Source of the DNA: Gyrodactylus bullatarudis
Lineage: Eukaryota; Platyhelminthes; Monogenea; Gyrodactylidea; Gyrodactylidae
Assembly (NCBI GenBank): GCA_012064415.1
Contig: SSNU01000166.1
Span: forward strand, 63,436 to 127,435
Reading direction: 5' to 3'
DNA length: 64,000 bases
The notes below the pieces were generated by a model that was not told the DNA's origin, ran no database searches, and saw only the letters and a program-made list of their open reading frames with translations. How positions within the stretch are numbered: the first letter of the stretch is position 1; every line of letters starts with the position of its first letter. The translations under genes were made by a program, and so were the position numbers. This document shows, in pieces, positions 47,197 through 58,680 of the stretch.

Positions 47197-47692
47197 TCAA
47201 CCCTTCATGTCCCATTGTTCCACCAGTGGAACACATCACTTTCTCGAGCAATAATTTTAACTGAAAGATACTTAAAACACTTTGTTTACCCCTCATTAGA
47301 AAGGGAATTTATTGAGCTACAAAATTATGTATAATTCATAAAGATAACTTTTCACTGATGCACATCATAGTTACTTGAAGAAGGGTGATTTTTTGAAAAT
47401 GTTGTCAAATATTTGAATCAATATTTTAAAACATTTTTTTGAAAACCTATAACTTAAAATAACGTAAAACAATAGCCGTAGATTTCAAATATCCAATCAC
47501 CTGCTCGTTATCTCTTAAAGTTAACTGGTTTTAGAGTAAAAAAATGCCAATTTTAACCTTTATTATTTTTGAAATAAGAAGTTAAGTTACTTAAAGGAAT
47601 TCAAGTTCAGAATCAGCGTAATTATTTTGGTTAGGTTGCAAATTTTCTCATTTATATGATGAAAAAAAATAGTTTGAGACATGAAGGGTTGA
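47197..47692. repeat. Inverted-ended element (MITE-like)
   Basis: The perfect 15-bp inverted ends tcaacccttcatgtc (47197-47211) and gacatgaagggttga (47678-47692) enclose 466 bp without coding potential. The ends recall the piggyBac-type TTAACCCTT start with one changed base on each side. No target duplication beyond the terminal repeat. Confidence 0.55.
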
Positions 47693-47789
47693 CCAGTTTG
47701 AATATTTCCGGAAGTTTTCTAATTCTAACAACCCATTCATTAGGTGACTCAAAAAATATTTGTGTTCCTGACTGAAAAATTGTAAATTC

Positions 47790-47965
47790 CAGTCTTCATA
47801 TGAACTACCTTAACTAAAGCTAGTAAATACGGCAAATTCGAAATCTTGAAGTGGCGCCAAATTCCCATTTTTTTGAACTTTAAATTGAAAATTTTTGCTG
47901 ATTCTAATGTGAGAGAGTGCTCAAAAAGTGATTTTTAGGATCACAATGTGTCACAAAACCGATTA
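47790..47965 (-). repeat. Foldback family A fragment
   Basis: 'gaagtggcgccaaattcccatt', 'tgaactttaaattgaaaatttttgctgatt' and 'gctcaaaaagtgatttttaggatca' match the left-arm order of 35001-35741. Confidence 0.6.
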
Positions 47966-48099
47966 TCATCATAAAAATTTTGATAAATTCGTCATTTTCC
48001 AGGGATCTTGAAATATCAATTTTTATCGACTTTCAAGTACGGAATATCGTCAAAAAATCAAAATTCAATTTTGACACGATTATGGGGCGATTCTCAAAT

Positions 48100-50030
48100 C
48101 CAGATTGGCTAATCTCTATTATAAGGCAGGGTTTGATTTTCTTTCAGATGAAAGTAAATTCGTTAATACAGTAAAGGATAGATCTTCGTATTATAAGTCA
48201 ATGGAATCCATGGAATGCTCCATGTATAAAATAGCTAAGGGATTATTTGATAGAAATATCATTTCGGATAAAACTAGGAATTTTATAGCTAAGATTATAT
48301 CTACATCCTAAGACACATAAGATAACTGATGGGATTGTTCCTGAGATTTTTCCGAGTCGGCCGATCTTGGACATGTCGTCATGTCCACAACATAATTTAG
48401 CTAAATGGTTAATTGATATCTTGAAACCTATTCATACATATTATGCTAAATATGTTGTCAAAGATACTTTTTCTTTTGTCGATAAAGTTAAGGATTTAAA
48501 TATAGGTTCTAACGAGATGATCTCATTAGATGTAAGTTCTTTATTTCCTAGTATACCTATAGAGGAAACTTTGGCTATCATTAAATCTTTTATTGAGGAA
48601 CATGAGGGTTTTGAGTTGTCAAGCCTGGAAATAGCAGATCTTATTAGGATTTGCTGTACAGATGTTCCTCTATCTTTTCAGAACAAAGTCTTCATACAGA
48701 AAGATGGAATAGCCATGGGTTCACCTCTTAGTCCTCTATTAGCAGATATCTTTCTAGGTTGGTTAGAACTTAATAAAATGTCAGATACTATCAATTCTTT
48801 CACTGATGTTTATATCAGATATGTCGATGACACATTTATTTTGATGAAGCCCAATGTATCAGCAAATGACTTTCTCTTAAAGATGAACACGTTTCATCCA
48901 AATATTAAATCTACTATGGAAAAGGAATCTAATGGTGTTATGAGTTTTTTAGATGTTAAGCTAACCAGAAAAGAGGATGGATCAATCCTAAGAAATATTT
49001 TCAAGAAGAAGACTGATAATGGGAAATATCTTCATTATGCCAGTTTCAGTCCTATCTCACATAAAGTTGGCTTAGTGATTGGTCTAGGAAAAAGGATAAG
49101 AAGAATAGCAAGTCCGGAGGAATGGCAGAATGAAATAGAGAATTCGAAGTTATGTTTAATGGAAAATGGTTATCCTAAGAAATTTGTAGACAAATTCATC
49201 AATATTTCAGAGAATAGGGATGAAGATGTCAATACAGATGAAATGGAAAAAACAAAAATTTTCATGAGACTCAACTTCAAAGGCCACGGTTTTAGTAATG
49301 ACATTAGAAGAAGACTCAACAATCTCATCAATCAACATTACAATAATGTACAATTGAAAATTGTATTTATAACTCAGAGACTGTTTAGTTTGATTTATAA
49401 AGATTTACTCAAACCGGAGGAGAAGACTCTACTAATCTATAAATTCCAATGTGACTGTGGTGCTTCTTACATAAGTAGGACGATTAGGAAGCTATCTACA
49501 AGATCAAACGATCATCTGAACAAGGACACTGCGGTAACTAGGCATATCAAACAGGAGAAACATGCTGCTTCGGTTTCAAATTTTTCCATTTTATACAAAA
49601 ATCCTGGTGACGACAGTATAGATGTATGGGTTAAAAAGAAATTCTTTATTAATCTTCACAAACCCAATCTATTTGTTCAAAAAACTATTCTTATAACCTT
49701 CAGCTCCCCTGGCCTATGTGAGCTTTTTCACTTTTCTCTCCACTGTTGCTATTTATTGGAGAGTTTTGGTGTTTTTTCTCAGCTTACATATTACATTCTA
49801 ATTTTATTCATCTTTTACTATTTCTTTCATTATTTGTAAATTATTATCTTGAATGAATCTTTTAACTTTTATCATTTTTAAAGCAATGCCACTGATGATG
49901 CTTTAAGAAATACCTATATGGTTTTAAATATATCTCTTTCTTACATATTTCCAAATTATGAATTTAAGTGGATACTCGGACGTTTTTGAAAAACAACGTG
50001 AATTTCTCATTCATAATAATCTCTAGAACA
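48100..50030 (+). mobile_element. Penelope-like retroelement, best copy
   Basis: A 5'-truncated PLE. Recognisable coding sequence starts near 48105 (ANLYYKAGFDFLSDE...), runs through reverse transcriptase and endonuclease to about 49700, then a non-coding tail. The tail holds gagctttttcacttttctct, ctgatga...gaaa (49892-49910) and a final segment, ttccaaattatgaatttaag to about 50030, that recurs at 38590-38700. One frameshift near 48290 breaks the frame. Four other truncated copies lie at 4340, 38565, 43735 and 56998. No terminal duplication was found. PLEs are retroelements distinct from LTR and LINE types, with an RT joined to a GIY-YIG endonuclease. Confidence 0.85.
48289..49839 (+). pseudogene. 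PLE reverse transcriptase with GIY-YIG domain (frameshifted)
   Basis: The open frame from 48289 reads RLYLHPKTHK, then RPILDMSSCPQHNLAKW, a block typical of PLE RTs before motif A. With the Met at 48367 as residue 1: motif A is ISLDVSSLFPSIP (Asp 55), motif B GIAMGSPLSPLLADIF (115-129), motif C YVDD (152-155), followed by FLDVKLTR (195). The catalytic Asps are intact. The C-terminal endonuclease reads LIYKFQCDCGASYISRTIRKLSTR (356-379). It keeps Tyr, Cys and Arg positions, but has YIS where YIG is expected. The upstream part (48105-48290) continues the protein in another frame, so the Met at 48367 is an accident, not a start. The product lacks the usual N-terminal third, so this copy is probably inactive. 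The last 50 codons, after NLFVQKTIL, read into the non-coding tail. Confidence 0.85.
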
Positions 50031-50199
50031 TTTGCCCCCTCTTGTTTTGCAGTAATTTTTCTGAGTGACAAATGGCTTTTTAACATCGATGAAATGAAAA
50101 CGAATCCCTTGCGGTGAGTTTTCATGTCATCGAAAATAAAAAGACCAATACGATTCAAAGTAAACTTGAAGAGAGAGGGGGCAACTGTTCCCTAATTTA
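50031..50199. other. No feature recognised
   Basis: Short non-coding stretch between the PLE tail and a foldback fragment. Confidence 0.35.
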
Positions 50200-50472
50200 A
50201 CCGCCAGATTCAGCATATTTAATTTTTTCGACTGAAAATCAACTTTTGATCCCTCTCTCACAACTCAAAACTTTCAAGTTCAAAAAAATGGGAATTTCAA
50301 ATGCTACTTCAAGATTTCGAATTTGCTGTATTTTCCTTAAAAATTGATTTTCTTCGTATCGTGAAAGTAGGCCTCATGATCTAGATTCCAAAAAATCTTG
50401 ATCAAATTCAATTTCTTGATGGAATAATGAGAATTTTATAAAAAGCATCAATTCCCATCTTCATTTTAACTA
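50200..50472 (+). repeat. Foldback family A, right-arm fragment
   Basis: 'gattcagcatatttaattttttcgactgaaaatcaacttttgatc', 'aaaaaaatgggaatttc', 'cgtgaaagtaggcctcatgatct' and the end 'cttcattttaactag' follow the family order. Confidence 0.65.
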
Positions 50473-50526
50473 GGTATAGATTAATCATAGATATTTTAAG
50501 TTTTTTGAGGTTGATATTTATGTTGT

Positions 50527-50665
50527 AGCTGATACGTACTGAATAGCTAATTAATAATTCGTATTAGCTAAGGAATTTTAGCTAAAACGTACTGAAAGGG
50601 CAGAGGAGAATCTTGAGTATGCTAAATAATTTCAGTACGTTTTGGCTGAAATATTCATAGCTAAT
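50527..50665. repeat. Small hairpin-forming repeat
   Basis: tttagctaaaacgtactgaa (50577-50596) is inverted as ttcagtacgttttggctgaa (50631-50650), and a further cgtactgaatagctaatt lies outside at 50535. Probably a degraded MITE. Confidence 0.5.
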
Positions 50666-53600
50666 TCTCACTGAAAAGTTCTTCAACCCTTAAATGGTCT
50701 GAGTAATTGATCAAAATATTGGAAAATACTTCGTTCGCCCCTCATTTGAATGGGAATCTGGTAATCTCTTAGAATAAGCAAAGAAGGTAGCAAAGGGACC
50801 TTATTTTCGGCCAACTTTGTAGATTGAATTTTCTCTCGTTCATTTAAATAGAATGAAATCATTTTCCATGACCAATTTGATAATGTAAAGATAAATTATT
50901 AAGTTTTTTATTATAATCCATTAACTATTGAATATTCAAACAAAAATTAAAAAACATTAATTGAAACATTAATGAAAAAAATAAATTTAATTTTAATAGA
51001 CTTGATCGAATGAATTTCCCAATAACAAAATCTATTTTCGATGGCTATGAATACCTCTGATGATTATCTGCTATACAAGATAGGAAATTACATAAAAGTT
51101 TTGAGTCTTGATTTTTTTAGTCTCAGTGGGAAGGAATAGAAGAAGCTTAATTTGTAATCGATCAGTGGCTGACACATTGAAAATGAGATTTTTAAGATAC
51201 ATTTCTTTGGCAGATAAATTTAAATCTTTAAGAAATGTAACCAAATGTATTGTAGATTTGATCGATTATTCATAATTTCTTAAATGGGAGGTTTTAAAAA
51301 ATAAAGAAATTATCCAGCCCAGTTTTACACTGTATTTTTACATCTCACACTTGTTACTTCAAATTGTTTGACAATAAAAAAATTTATTTTGTGAAATTAC
51401 TGATATCGTCTGTAACTATTATAAAATTACTATCGATATGATGAAATTAATTCGCTCCAAACAAAATTATGAAAACTTTCAAATAAAAAACGTTTTCTAA
51501 TTTTTCATGTTCATGATTTTAATTTGATTTCACGTTATTTTTTCCAAAGTTCTGAAAATGACTTTATAAAATTATTTTGAGTCTAAATTCTCTCATCTTT
51601 CATGAACATAAGTATTCTGATCGATAAAAACGTTTTTTTTTAATTTTTTGTAGTACAAAATCCCAGATAAATAAAAAGCTTTTTAAAAGTAGAACTGATC
51701 CTAACTACGACCACCTGTTCAAAATTCGATCCCTCCTTGGTCTTTAGAAAAAAATCGTCCTGCAAATTTCGTTATTTCTGATCAAACAATGAATGAACAA
51801 ATAATAATCTTCAAATGCAAGATTGGCTTTAAACAGTACTCACCAAGTCAGCTTATAAAATGGAGAATTAAAATATTATCACAAATCAGCTCTGACAGAT
51901 TTAATGCATGATTTTTGTTTAAACTGGAGCTAAAGTCATGGAGGATACCAAATTAAACAATCGTTTTTTCGATACTGTTTTCAACTCAGTAGAAAAAAGC
52001 TAGATCTAATGCAATTCTTAATGACCGTTGGTAAAAACCTACTGTCTCATATTAGAGTAAGATGAATAGGGAATTTGAGCGAGGCAAAGTCTACAAATAA
52101 ACATGAGATTTATAGAGTTCCAAGAAACAAGAGAGGAAGATGTTCAATTTGTAAAGTTTTTACTCCTGTAAAATGCCTGCAATGTAAATGATTTTTTGTC
52201 TCTTGAAGAAACAAAATTGCTTCTAAAATCCTGCAAATATACTCATATAATTTTTATAAGATATTAGCTCGGAATTAGAAAAATATCTACCCAAGTTATA
52301 TATTTGAATACCAATGTATTTTGAATAAAAAATAATTATGGAAGAAAAAAGAATCATTCTTGTAACTCAATTTTACCCCCTTACAGTACCATTGTAGCTA
52401 TATGGAACATGCCAAATTTATGATCTAGGTCATGATTTTTTTGATTTTTGAGAAGATTGAATTGTGAAATCTCGAAAGAAATCGCATCAAATCTATCGAG
52501 ATGGTATTGAAAAGGTTAATTCCATCATATAGATTGGCGATTACAGTAATTTCTAAATCTAATAATAGATGAAAATTATATACTTGATAAATGGATTTTT
52601 CTATATTTCTAGTTATTTTTCACAATTTAATTTACAAAATTATAAAATGAAAAATATTTTTGTACCAAGAATTCTATTCATGACAATTTTCACAAATAGA
52701 ATTCATCCGTTGCTTAGAAAGATTTCTTTTGCAAATTTTTATTTCTATTTTGAACAACGTGCTTTGACTGTAGTTTATTTTCTGGTTCCGTTGTTTGACA
52801 CTTTTGATCTTCTGTTGAAATATGGTCCACTTTTTTCATCAAATGAGTACTCAAAATTCAGCAAGATGTTCCAGATTACAGATTGAGTAGAACTTCTACA
52901 TGAGTTGATTTAATGTGTCTACACCTTCTTTGGTTTAACTCTAGGTTCGACCTATAAGAGAGCAGTGATCGCCTAAAATAGCTGATTAAGAGGTTGTATT
53001 TCTAAGTTTTATTTTTTGGTCTTGATAAATGAATTCGTTTCGCTTCTTTTTTAGACCCATAAAAATTTTTTTACGCATCATCTTCAATTGCAAAATTTCA
53101 CTGGGATTATTTTCGATTAAAAATCATTCTCCCTGTATGATGCATGAACTCAATATCATTCCTAGAAAATCTCTTACTTTTCCACTGACAATGACGTAAT
53201 TCCTCGAGCTAATCCTAAGACAATAAACTTATTCATGTTCTAAACTTGTATGGTTCTAATTTCTATAATCTAATTACATCAAAAGATTTACACAAAGTTG
53301 GATTTATAAACCATGAGGAGGTATGACCTTATCCTATGGCTATCATTTGTATTTGTTCGATTGAAAATTTTCTTGTGAGAAAACTTTGACATTCATCATC
53401 ATCACTCACAAGGAATTATAAGGGGATTCTAAAAAATTACAATCAAGATTAAGCCTCAAATATCATTTTTACTCTCTGTGATGAGTTCGTGCAGAAGAAA
53501 AAAAGTGTTAATTATTAATTAGATTAAAATTATTCTTTATTTTATTGCCCAGTATTTTTGATTTTTACAAAAATTTGAAAATGACTAAATTTGTCAAGGA

Positions 53601-54228
53601 GACTAAAAATTTTAATTTTGCAACTATCCGATTCTAACCTCGGTAAACATAAAAAATGTTATATTTATGTCAAATTTTTGTTCTCAAAAACTTCAGTTAG
53701 CCACATTCATTTAACCATTTAAATAAATAAAAAAAATTCAGGCTCAAAGTTCTTAAATATTATGAACAGAGATTGGGTCAGATCAAATGGATTTAAAATA
53801 AAATATTCATCATTTTTAAATTTTTGATCAAATAAATGATACAAATTCAGTATCTTTTTATACATCAGAATATAAATTTCAGATTGATTTCCATTTTTTA
53901 AAATTTAATTCATTTTTTGCTGAGAAATAATAAAAACAGACTGATCAAAATGTTTATCCGTAGAAATGAGATTTAAAAGGAGCTTCATTAGTGCTTTTAA
54001 AAATATTCGAGGAATCACTGGACCAAATTGCGACATCCTGCAAACAATAAATTGCCGAATTTTAGATCATTCAGAAAAACAAAATTTCTTATATCAAACT
54101 CAACAATAGTTCTATTATTTTGCAAACTGATTTATTCGTTGATCATATGGCGAAATAAAGTTTCAAGTTTAAATTCTAACTAATTATTTTATTTGTACGA
54201 TAATATTGTCGAACCTCATCAAGAATAT
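50666..54228. other. No gene recognised
   Basis: AT-rich non-coding DNA. The 105-codon frame at 52569-52886 is AT-driven and has no recognisable content. No clear repeat. Confidence 0.35.
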
Positions 54229-54230
54229 TA

Positions 54231-54429
54231 TTGTTAGATTATAAACTCATGTTGAAGGTTAGAGAACAACAAGCGTAAATTTGAGTGATAAACGTTGTAT
54301 AGAGCATTGTAATAGTATTTATATGTTAACCGGGGTAGAGTCTGAAGAGACCCGGCGAAATACAACGTTTATCACTCAAATTTACGCTTGTTGTTCTCTA
54401 ACCTTCCACATGAGTTTAGAATCTAACAA
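54231..54429. mobile_element. MITE with TA duplication
   Basis: A 199-bp element has nearly perfect inverted arms of about 70 bp: ttgttagattataaactcatg ... gtttatca at left, mirrored at right, ending ctaacaa. TA flanks both sides (54229-54230 and 54430-54431), as in Tc1/mariner-type MITEs. The 55-bp centre is itself a hairpin with a GC-rich stem, accggg...cccggc. The low divergence between the arms suggests a fairly recent insertion. Confidence 0.8.
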
Positions 54430-54431
54430 TA

Positions 54432-56712
54432 GTTATTTTATTATAAATTTAACTAATTCTCGAAAGATTTAGGAACTTAAGATTATTTTTTTTCATCTCA
54501 AAGTATGAAAGTGAACAAAATCATCTGCGTAGAATTCTTCAGGTTTCGAACAAAAATGCTCTTCTGAAATTTTCTAATGACTTGAAAAGGTGATAATCAG
54601 ACGAAGCAAGATCCGGCCTATACGGTGGGTGGTGTGTTATATCAAAAAATTCTAACCTCTCGATTGATTTCTGTTAAGGATAACCTGGCCTTGCTTCATC
54701 TTCGAAATCTATTCTTAACTACAGAATGCCATCTGAATACATAAAAACTTTTTAATTCGGTCTTAAAAGACAGAATTGATTTTTTTGAAGGTATCTACTA
54801 GTCCAGTTCCAGAGGAAAACTCGTGTGCAATAATCTATCAAAAATTTTTAAATTTTCAAAATAGATTCATCATAGAACATCAACAAGAATCGAAATAAAT
54901 AAGCTTTCGAATGAACTTGTGTTAGTTTTGAGGGAGAAAATTTTAGTTAAAGTCTAAAGCCCAAATCGCAACCTAAGAAAAATTTTAGTTATCTGTTAAA
55001 ATAAAAAGTTCTATCAAAAATTTAACGATAACATTCAGTTTCCTTTCCTCAAAATAAACTTTTGATCACTCTCTTGAAATCAACAGAAATTCTCAACTCA
55101 AAGATAGAAAAAATGGAATTTTTGCTTGGAAATTCCTGAGTTTAATCTACTGTAATTTCAATAGAAAATCATTTGAAGAAATCAATGACACAATCTCCTC
55201 GGATTCATTAATAGAATCCATATCAAGTAAGTAACAGATTCAGGCAGAATAAATGAAAGAGATAAATAAAACTTTTTTTTATCAAACTGCCTCTGTTCCG
55301 TTGACTTTCTCTGAAGCATAAATTTGATTTGTCACCATTTTCAAATGTCTTTCTATTCTCTGTATTTTCAAAGGAAAGAATAAGAAATATAGATTATGTA
55401 ATAATTTAGAGCCAGAAATGAGGATATCCCATTATGAAAAACTCTTTGAAAGAATTTCATCTTCAGATAATATCAAATGGAAGAACACCCTTTGATCTAT
55501 CAGCCAAGTAAAACGTTGAGGTATTTTGGTAGCTTTTTAATGCGTTTATTGCAGAGTGAAATTTAGTTGATATGAAGTTAAGAATCTATAAATTTCTCAT
55601 AATCTCAGTTGGTGTCATATTCACATTTTTATCGATTTTAAAGTGAAAAAAATCACGTTTTAGAAAATTCAGACGGATCTTGGATTTTCAAATTATCCAT
55701 GAAAAACCTTCATTTCGCCTAGTTTTATTACAAACATGGCCCATTTTCAATTTTTGATCTCAGAATTATTTTTGTTTTCATCTAGCATTTTCCAGCATAA
55801 ATTCCGGCCAGATTGAATATTTTTCTGAACTTTCATTTCTTTCTAATGATGAGTTAGAACTCATTTTGAGTATTTGAAGACAAGACGAATAATTAGTGAT
55901 ACAGCTTTTCGATAGATCTCATCAGATTTTTTAGATCTCAATATTTTACACTTGTCAATTGAAGTCCTTTCAAAATCTGATTATTGCGCCTTCCTTACTC
56001 GCGGTATAACTATTGAATCAATACGGAAGATAAAAGAAATTTAATACAGATTCCTCCTCTCGCTCCCTAATTCCTTACAACTCCTACATTGAACCAGAAG
56101 ACAGGTTAATTTACAACAACAGGAAAGCCCGATGATACTCGGTATTGCTTAAAAACATTCTGCCTCTACAAGCCAGATTCAAACTGATATTCGAAAACAT
56201 CTCCTCAACTAGAGAACTGGCTCAAGTAGCCTGAAGTTGTATTCAGAAATGTTAGAAAGTTTATACTCTATGATTCTAGAAACACAGATAAAATAGGCCC
56301 TCGACGAATATCAAATCCTCCTGTGCCTCCTCCTTCAGAAACTATTTTTCATAACCTTTGAAAATAAAAATTTTGGAAAATCATTCTACCTACAGAGATT
56401 GCTGTAAACAATTTTCATCGAAATTACAAGTATTAATTAGGAGATAGTAAAATGAAACCGATCTCAAATCAATTTTAATCATCTGACTTTGTCAAAACTT
56501 GATAATAAGGATTAATGAGATTTTTTACTGAGTTTTTTTTTATTCAAAGATCATCTCAAAAATGATCATAAAAAGTGACTAAAAAGTTACAATCATCTTC
56601 ATGAATGAGATCCTACATGGTCCTCGCTGAACACTGTTTTTGTGATTTGGCTGATGTTCTGTGATGCTTGGGGTCCTTGCATTAGGCTATTCCCTGAGGC
56701 AGTTGGACTGTT
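54432..56712. other. No gene; two diverged foldback fragments
   Basis: Family A words occur at about 55030-55160 (aataaacttttgatcactctct, aatcaacagaaattctcaactc) and 55560-55720 (tttagttgatatgaagttaagaatc, ttcacatttttatcgatttt). Otherwise nothing recognised. Confidence 0.45.
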
Positions 56713-56877
56713 ACTGTGAATATGGGAAATCAGTGAATGGGCGGTAATCAATAGTGAAAATAGGAAATCGTTTGTTTTCCCGGAAAAAAGGGAAATATTC
56801 ACCCTTTTCACTGAAACCTTCACAGTGAAAATGGGAAATCAGCGAATGGACGGTAATCCCTAGTAAAAATGGGAATT
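56713..56877. repeat. Direct repeat pair, about 110-bp period
   Basis: gggaaatcagtgaatgggcg-gtaatc...tag at 56724-56752 recurs as gggaaatcagcgaatggacg-gtaatc...tag at 56832-56861 with similar flanks. A short tandem duplication. Confidence 0.65.
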
Positions 56878-57317
56878 ATTTCAAATAATGAGGGCTTTTC
56901 AAATACGTCCAAAAATCCACATAAATTATAATTAGAAAAGTAGAAAAAAGAAGATATATTAACACCAAATGTACATTTCTCAACAATATATAGGATGTAC
57001 AATCAGAAAGTTGTCAACTAGAGGGAACGATCATCTCAAGAAAGACACAGCGATAACTAGGCTTCTTAGACAGGAAGGGCATGAGGCTTCAATTTCGAAT
57101 TTTTTCAAACACGAGTGATGACAGTACAGACATTTACAGAAATTCTTCATAAATTTATATAAACCAAAGTTGTGTGTTCAAAAGAATTATTCCTATAACT
57201 TTCGAATAATTGGTCTATGTAAGCTTTTTTACTTTTCTCTCCACTGTTGCTATTTATTGGAGAGTTTTTGGTGTTTTTCAGCTTGCATTTTATTCTTATA
57301 TTCTCTGACTTTTACTA

Positions 57318-57342
57318 TTAGGTTGAGCGAAAAGTAATGGGA
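57318..57342 (+). repeat. mariner 5' inverted terminal repeat
   Basis: Begins ttaggttgagcgaaaagtaa; 25 bases identical to the complement of the 3' end. Transposase binding site by family knowledge. Confidence 0.95.
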
Positions 57343-57468
57343 TTTTGACTTTAATCAAAAATTTCTCTATCAAATCAAATATTATTTAAAACAATATGGG
57401 CACCAATAAATAGGAAATTTTTTCTTCTTTTTGTTTATCTAAAAATTTTATTCCAAAAATTTATAAGC

Positions 57469-58491
57469 ATGAATTTATTAGATCATTTTGATACTAAAGA
57501 TTTTCGCAAGATAATTGCATATGAGTTTTGTCTTGGAACAGGACCAGCAGAAACGTTCAAAAAGCTTAATTCAGTTTTTGGAGATCGAGTAAAACGTTCT
57601 ACAGTGTTTCGTTGGCATTCTTCTTTCAAAGAAGGAAAAACGAATTTTGATGATGAGGTCAGGTCAGGCCGACCTTCTGAGATTGATCGTGAGGAAATCA
57701 TCAAAGCAGTAGAAGAAAATTGCCATTCATCGTCTAGAGCAATTTCTGCTGAATTAAATGTATCCCAGAATTCTGTTTGTCGTGTCCTACGTGAAGAGAA
57801 TTTTGTCAATTCCTATGACGAGTTTGTGCCTCATGAGCTGAATGATGCCCAGAAGAAGAAAAGGGTCGAATGCGTCAAAAGACTGTTGCACAGAATACAA
57901 TATGACAGTTTTCTGAAGAATATTGTAACAACAGATGAAAAATGGATCTATCTGAGTGACCAAAGTCGCAAGAGATCATGGAAACGAGTCGGAGAACATG
58001 TCACCCAACCGACGCAAAATCGATTTGCCAAAAAGGTAATGCTGACAGTTTTTTGGACAATGAAAGGCATTGTTCACTATGAACTTCTAGATTATGGCCA
58101 GACAGTCAATGCTGGAAGATATTTGTCTTATCTGAAGGAAATGGTTGCGAAACTCAGACAAAAATACCCAAAATTTGGTAGAGTCACATTTTTGCAAGAC
58201 AATGCAAGACCTCATCTTGGAAAAGATGTGAAAAAATTTTTCGAAGAAGAGAATTTCGATTTGATTGATCATCCACCTTATAGTCCTGATCTCGCTCCAT
58301 CGGATTATCATCTTTTTAGGTCTCTTCAGCATTTCCTTAAAGGTAAAATTTTCAGATCAAAAGAAGAGGTCAGAATTGGACTGGATGACTTTTTTGCATC
58401 AAAATCTGAAGAATTCTATAGCGATGGGATCAAACAACTGCCGATTCGATGGCAGAAATGTCTTAATTCATCAGGAAACTACTTCCATTGA
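57469..58491 (+). CDS. mariner transposase (intact)
   Basis: A 340-residue transposase of the mariner D,D34D class, normal length for the family. The N-terminal half carries the two helix-turn-helix regions: FRKIIAYEFCLGTGPAETFK, then STVFRWHSSFKEGKTNFDDE with RSGRPSE, then AISAELNVSQNSVCRVLRE. The conserved WVPHEL motif reads FVPHEL. The catalytic Asps are in TTDEKW, FLQDNARPH and YSPDLAPSDYHLF, with exactly 34 residues between the second and third. No stop or frameshift. The Met at 57469 is the first in frame and gives the expected N-terminus. It lies 151 bp from the 5' end and 79 bp from the 3' end of the element. The enzyme cuts and pastes the element at TA sites. Activity is plausible but not shown; the W-to-F change in FVPHEL is the one visible departure. 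Confidence 0.95.
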   Translation: MNLLDHFDTKDFRKIIAYEFCLGTGPAETFKKLNSVFGDRVKRSTVFRWHSSFKEGKTNFDDEVRSGRPSEIDREEIIKAVEENCHSSSRAISAELNVSQNSVCRVLREENFVNSYDEFVPHELNDAQKKKRVECVKRLLHRIQYDSFLKNIVTTDEKWIYLSDQSRKRSWKRVGEHVTQPTQNRFAKKVMLTVFWTMKGIVHYELLDYGQTVNAGRYLSYLKEMVAKLRQKYPKFGRVTFLQDNARPHLGKDVKKFFEEENFDLIDHPPYSPDLAPSDYHLFRSLQHFLKGKIFRSKEEVRIGLDDFFASKSEEFYSDGIKQLPIRWQKCLNSSGNYFH

Positions 58492-58545
58492 TGATATTAT
58501 ATCATGTTTCTATATTGTGTAAATATATGTATTAATTAAATCCAG

Positions 58546-58570
58546 TCCCATTACTTTTCGCTCAACCTAA
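58546..58570 (-). repeat. mariner 3' inverted terminal repeat
   Basis: Ends cattacttttcgctcaacctaa; exact inverse of the 5' terminal 25 bases. Confidence 0.95.
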
Positions 58571-58680
58571 TATTTCTTTCAAAATATTTGTAAATTATTA
58601 TTTTCATTCATCTTTTAACTTTTAGCAAAGAGACACTGAACCTTAGAGAACCTTTCACTGATGTCATATTTTTTGAAACC

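Larger units (their letters stand above)
57318..58570 (+). mobile_element. Complete mariner transposon
   Basis: A 1253-bp element has perfect 25-bp inverted ends (ttaggttgagcgaaaagtaa... at 57318 and its complement ending at 58570), TA on both sides (57316-57317 and 58571-58572) and an uninterrupted transposase gene. All parts expected for autonomous movement are present. It is inserted in a PLE tail. Confidence 0.95.
56998..58680 (+). mobile_element. Penelope-like element remnant, split by mariner
   Basis: 56998-57317 matches 49480-49822 of the best PLE: the decayed C-terminal coding end (aacgatcatctcaagaaaga, cagcgataactaggc) then the tail cttttctctccactgttgctatttattggagagtttt. It resumes after the mariner at 58571 (tatttctttcaaaatatttgtaaattatta) and ends near 58680. 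Removing the mariner with one TA restores tttactatttctttc exactly as at 49816-49830. Confidence 0.85.

Noticed and set aside
52569..52886. 105-codon open frame as a gene
   Set aside because: Composition is AT-driven (Phe, Ile, Leu, Tyr, Lys), with no motif, no splice context and no conserved feature.
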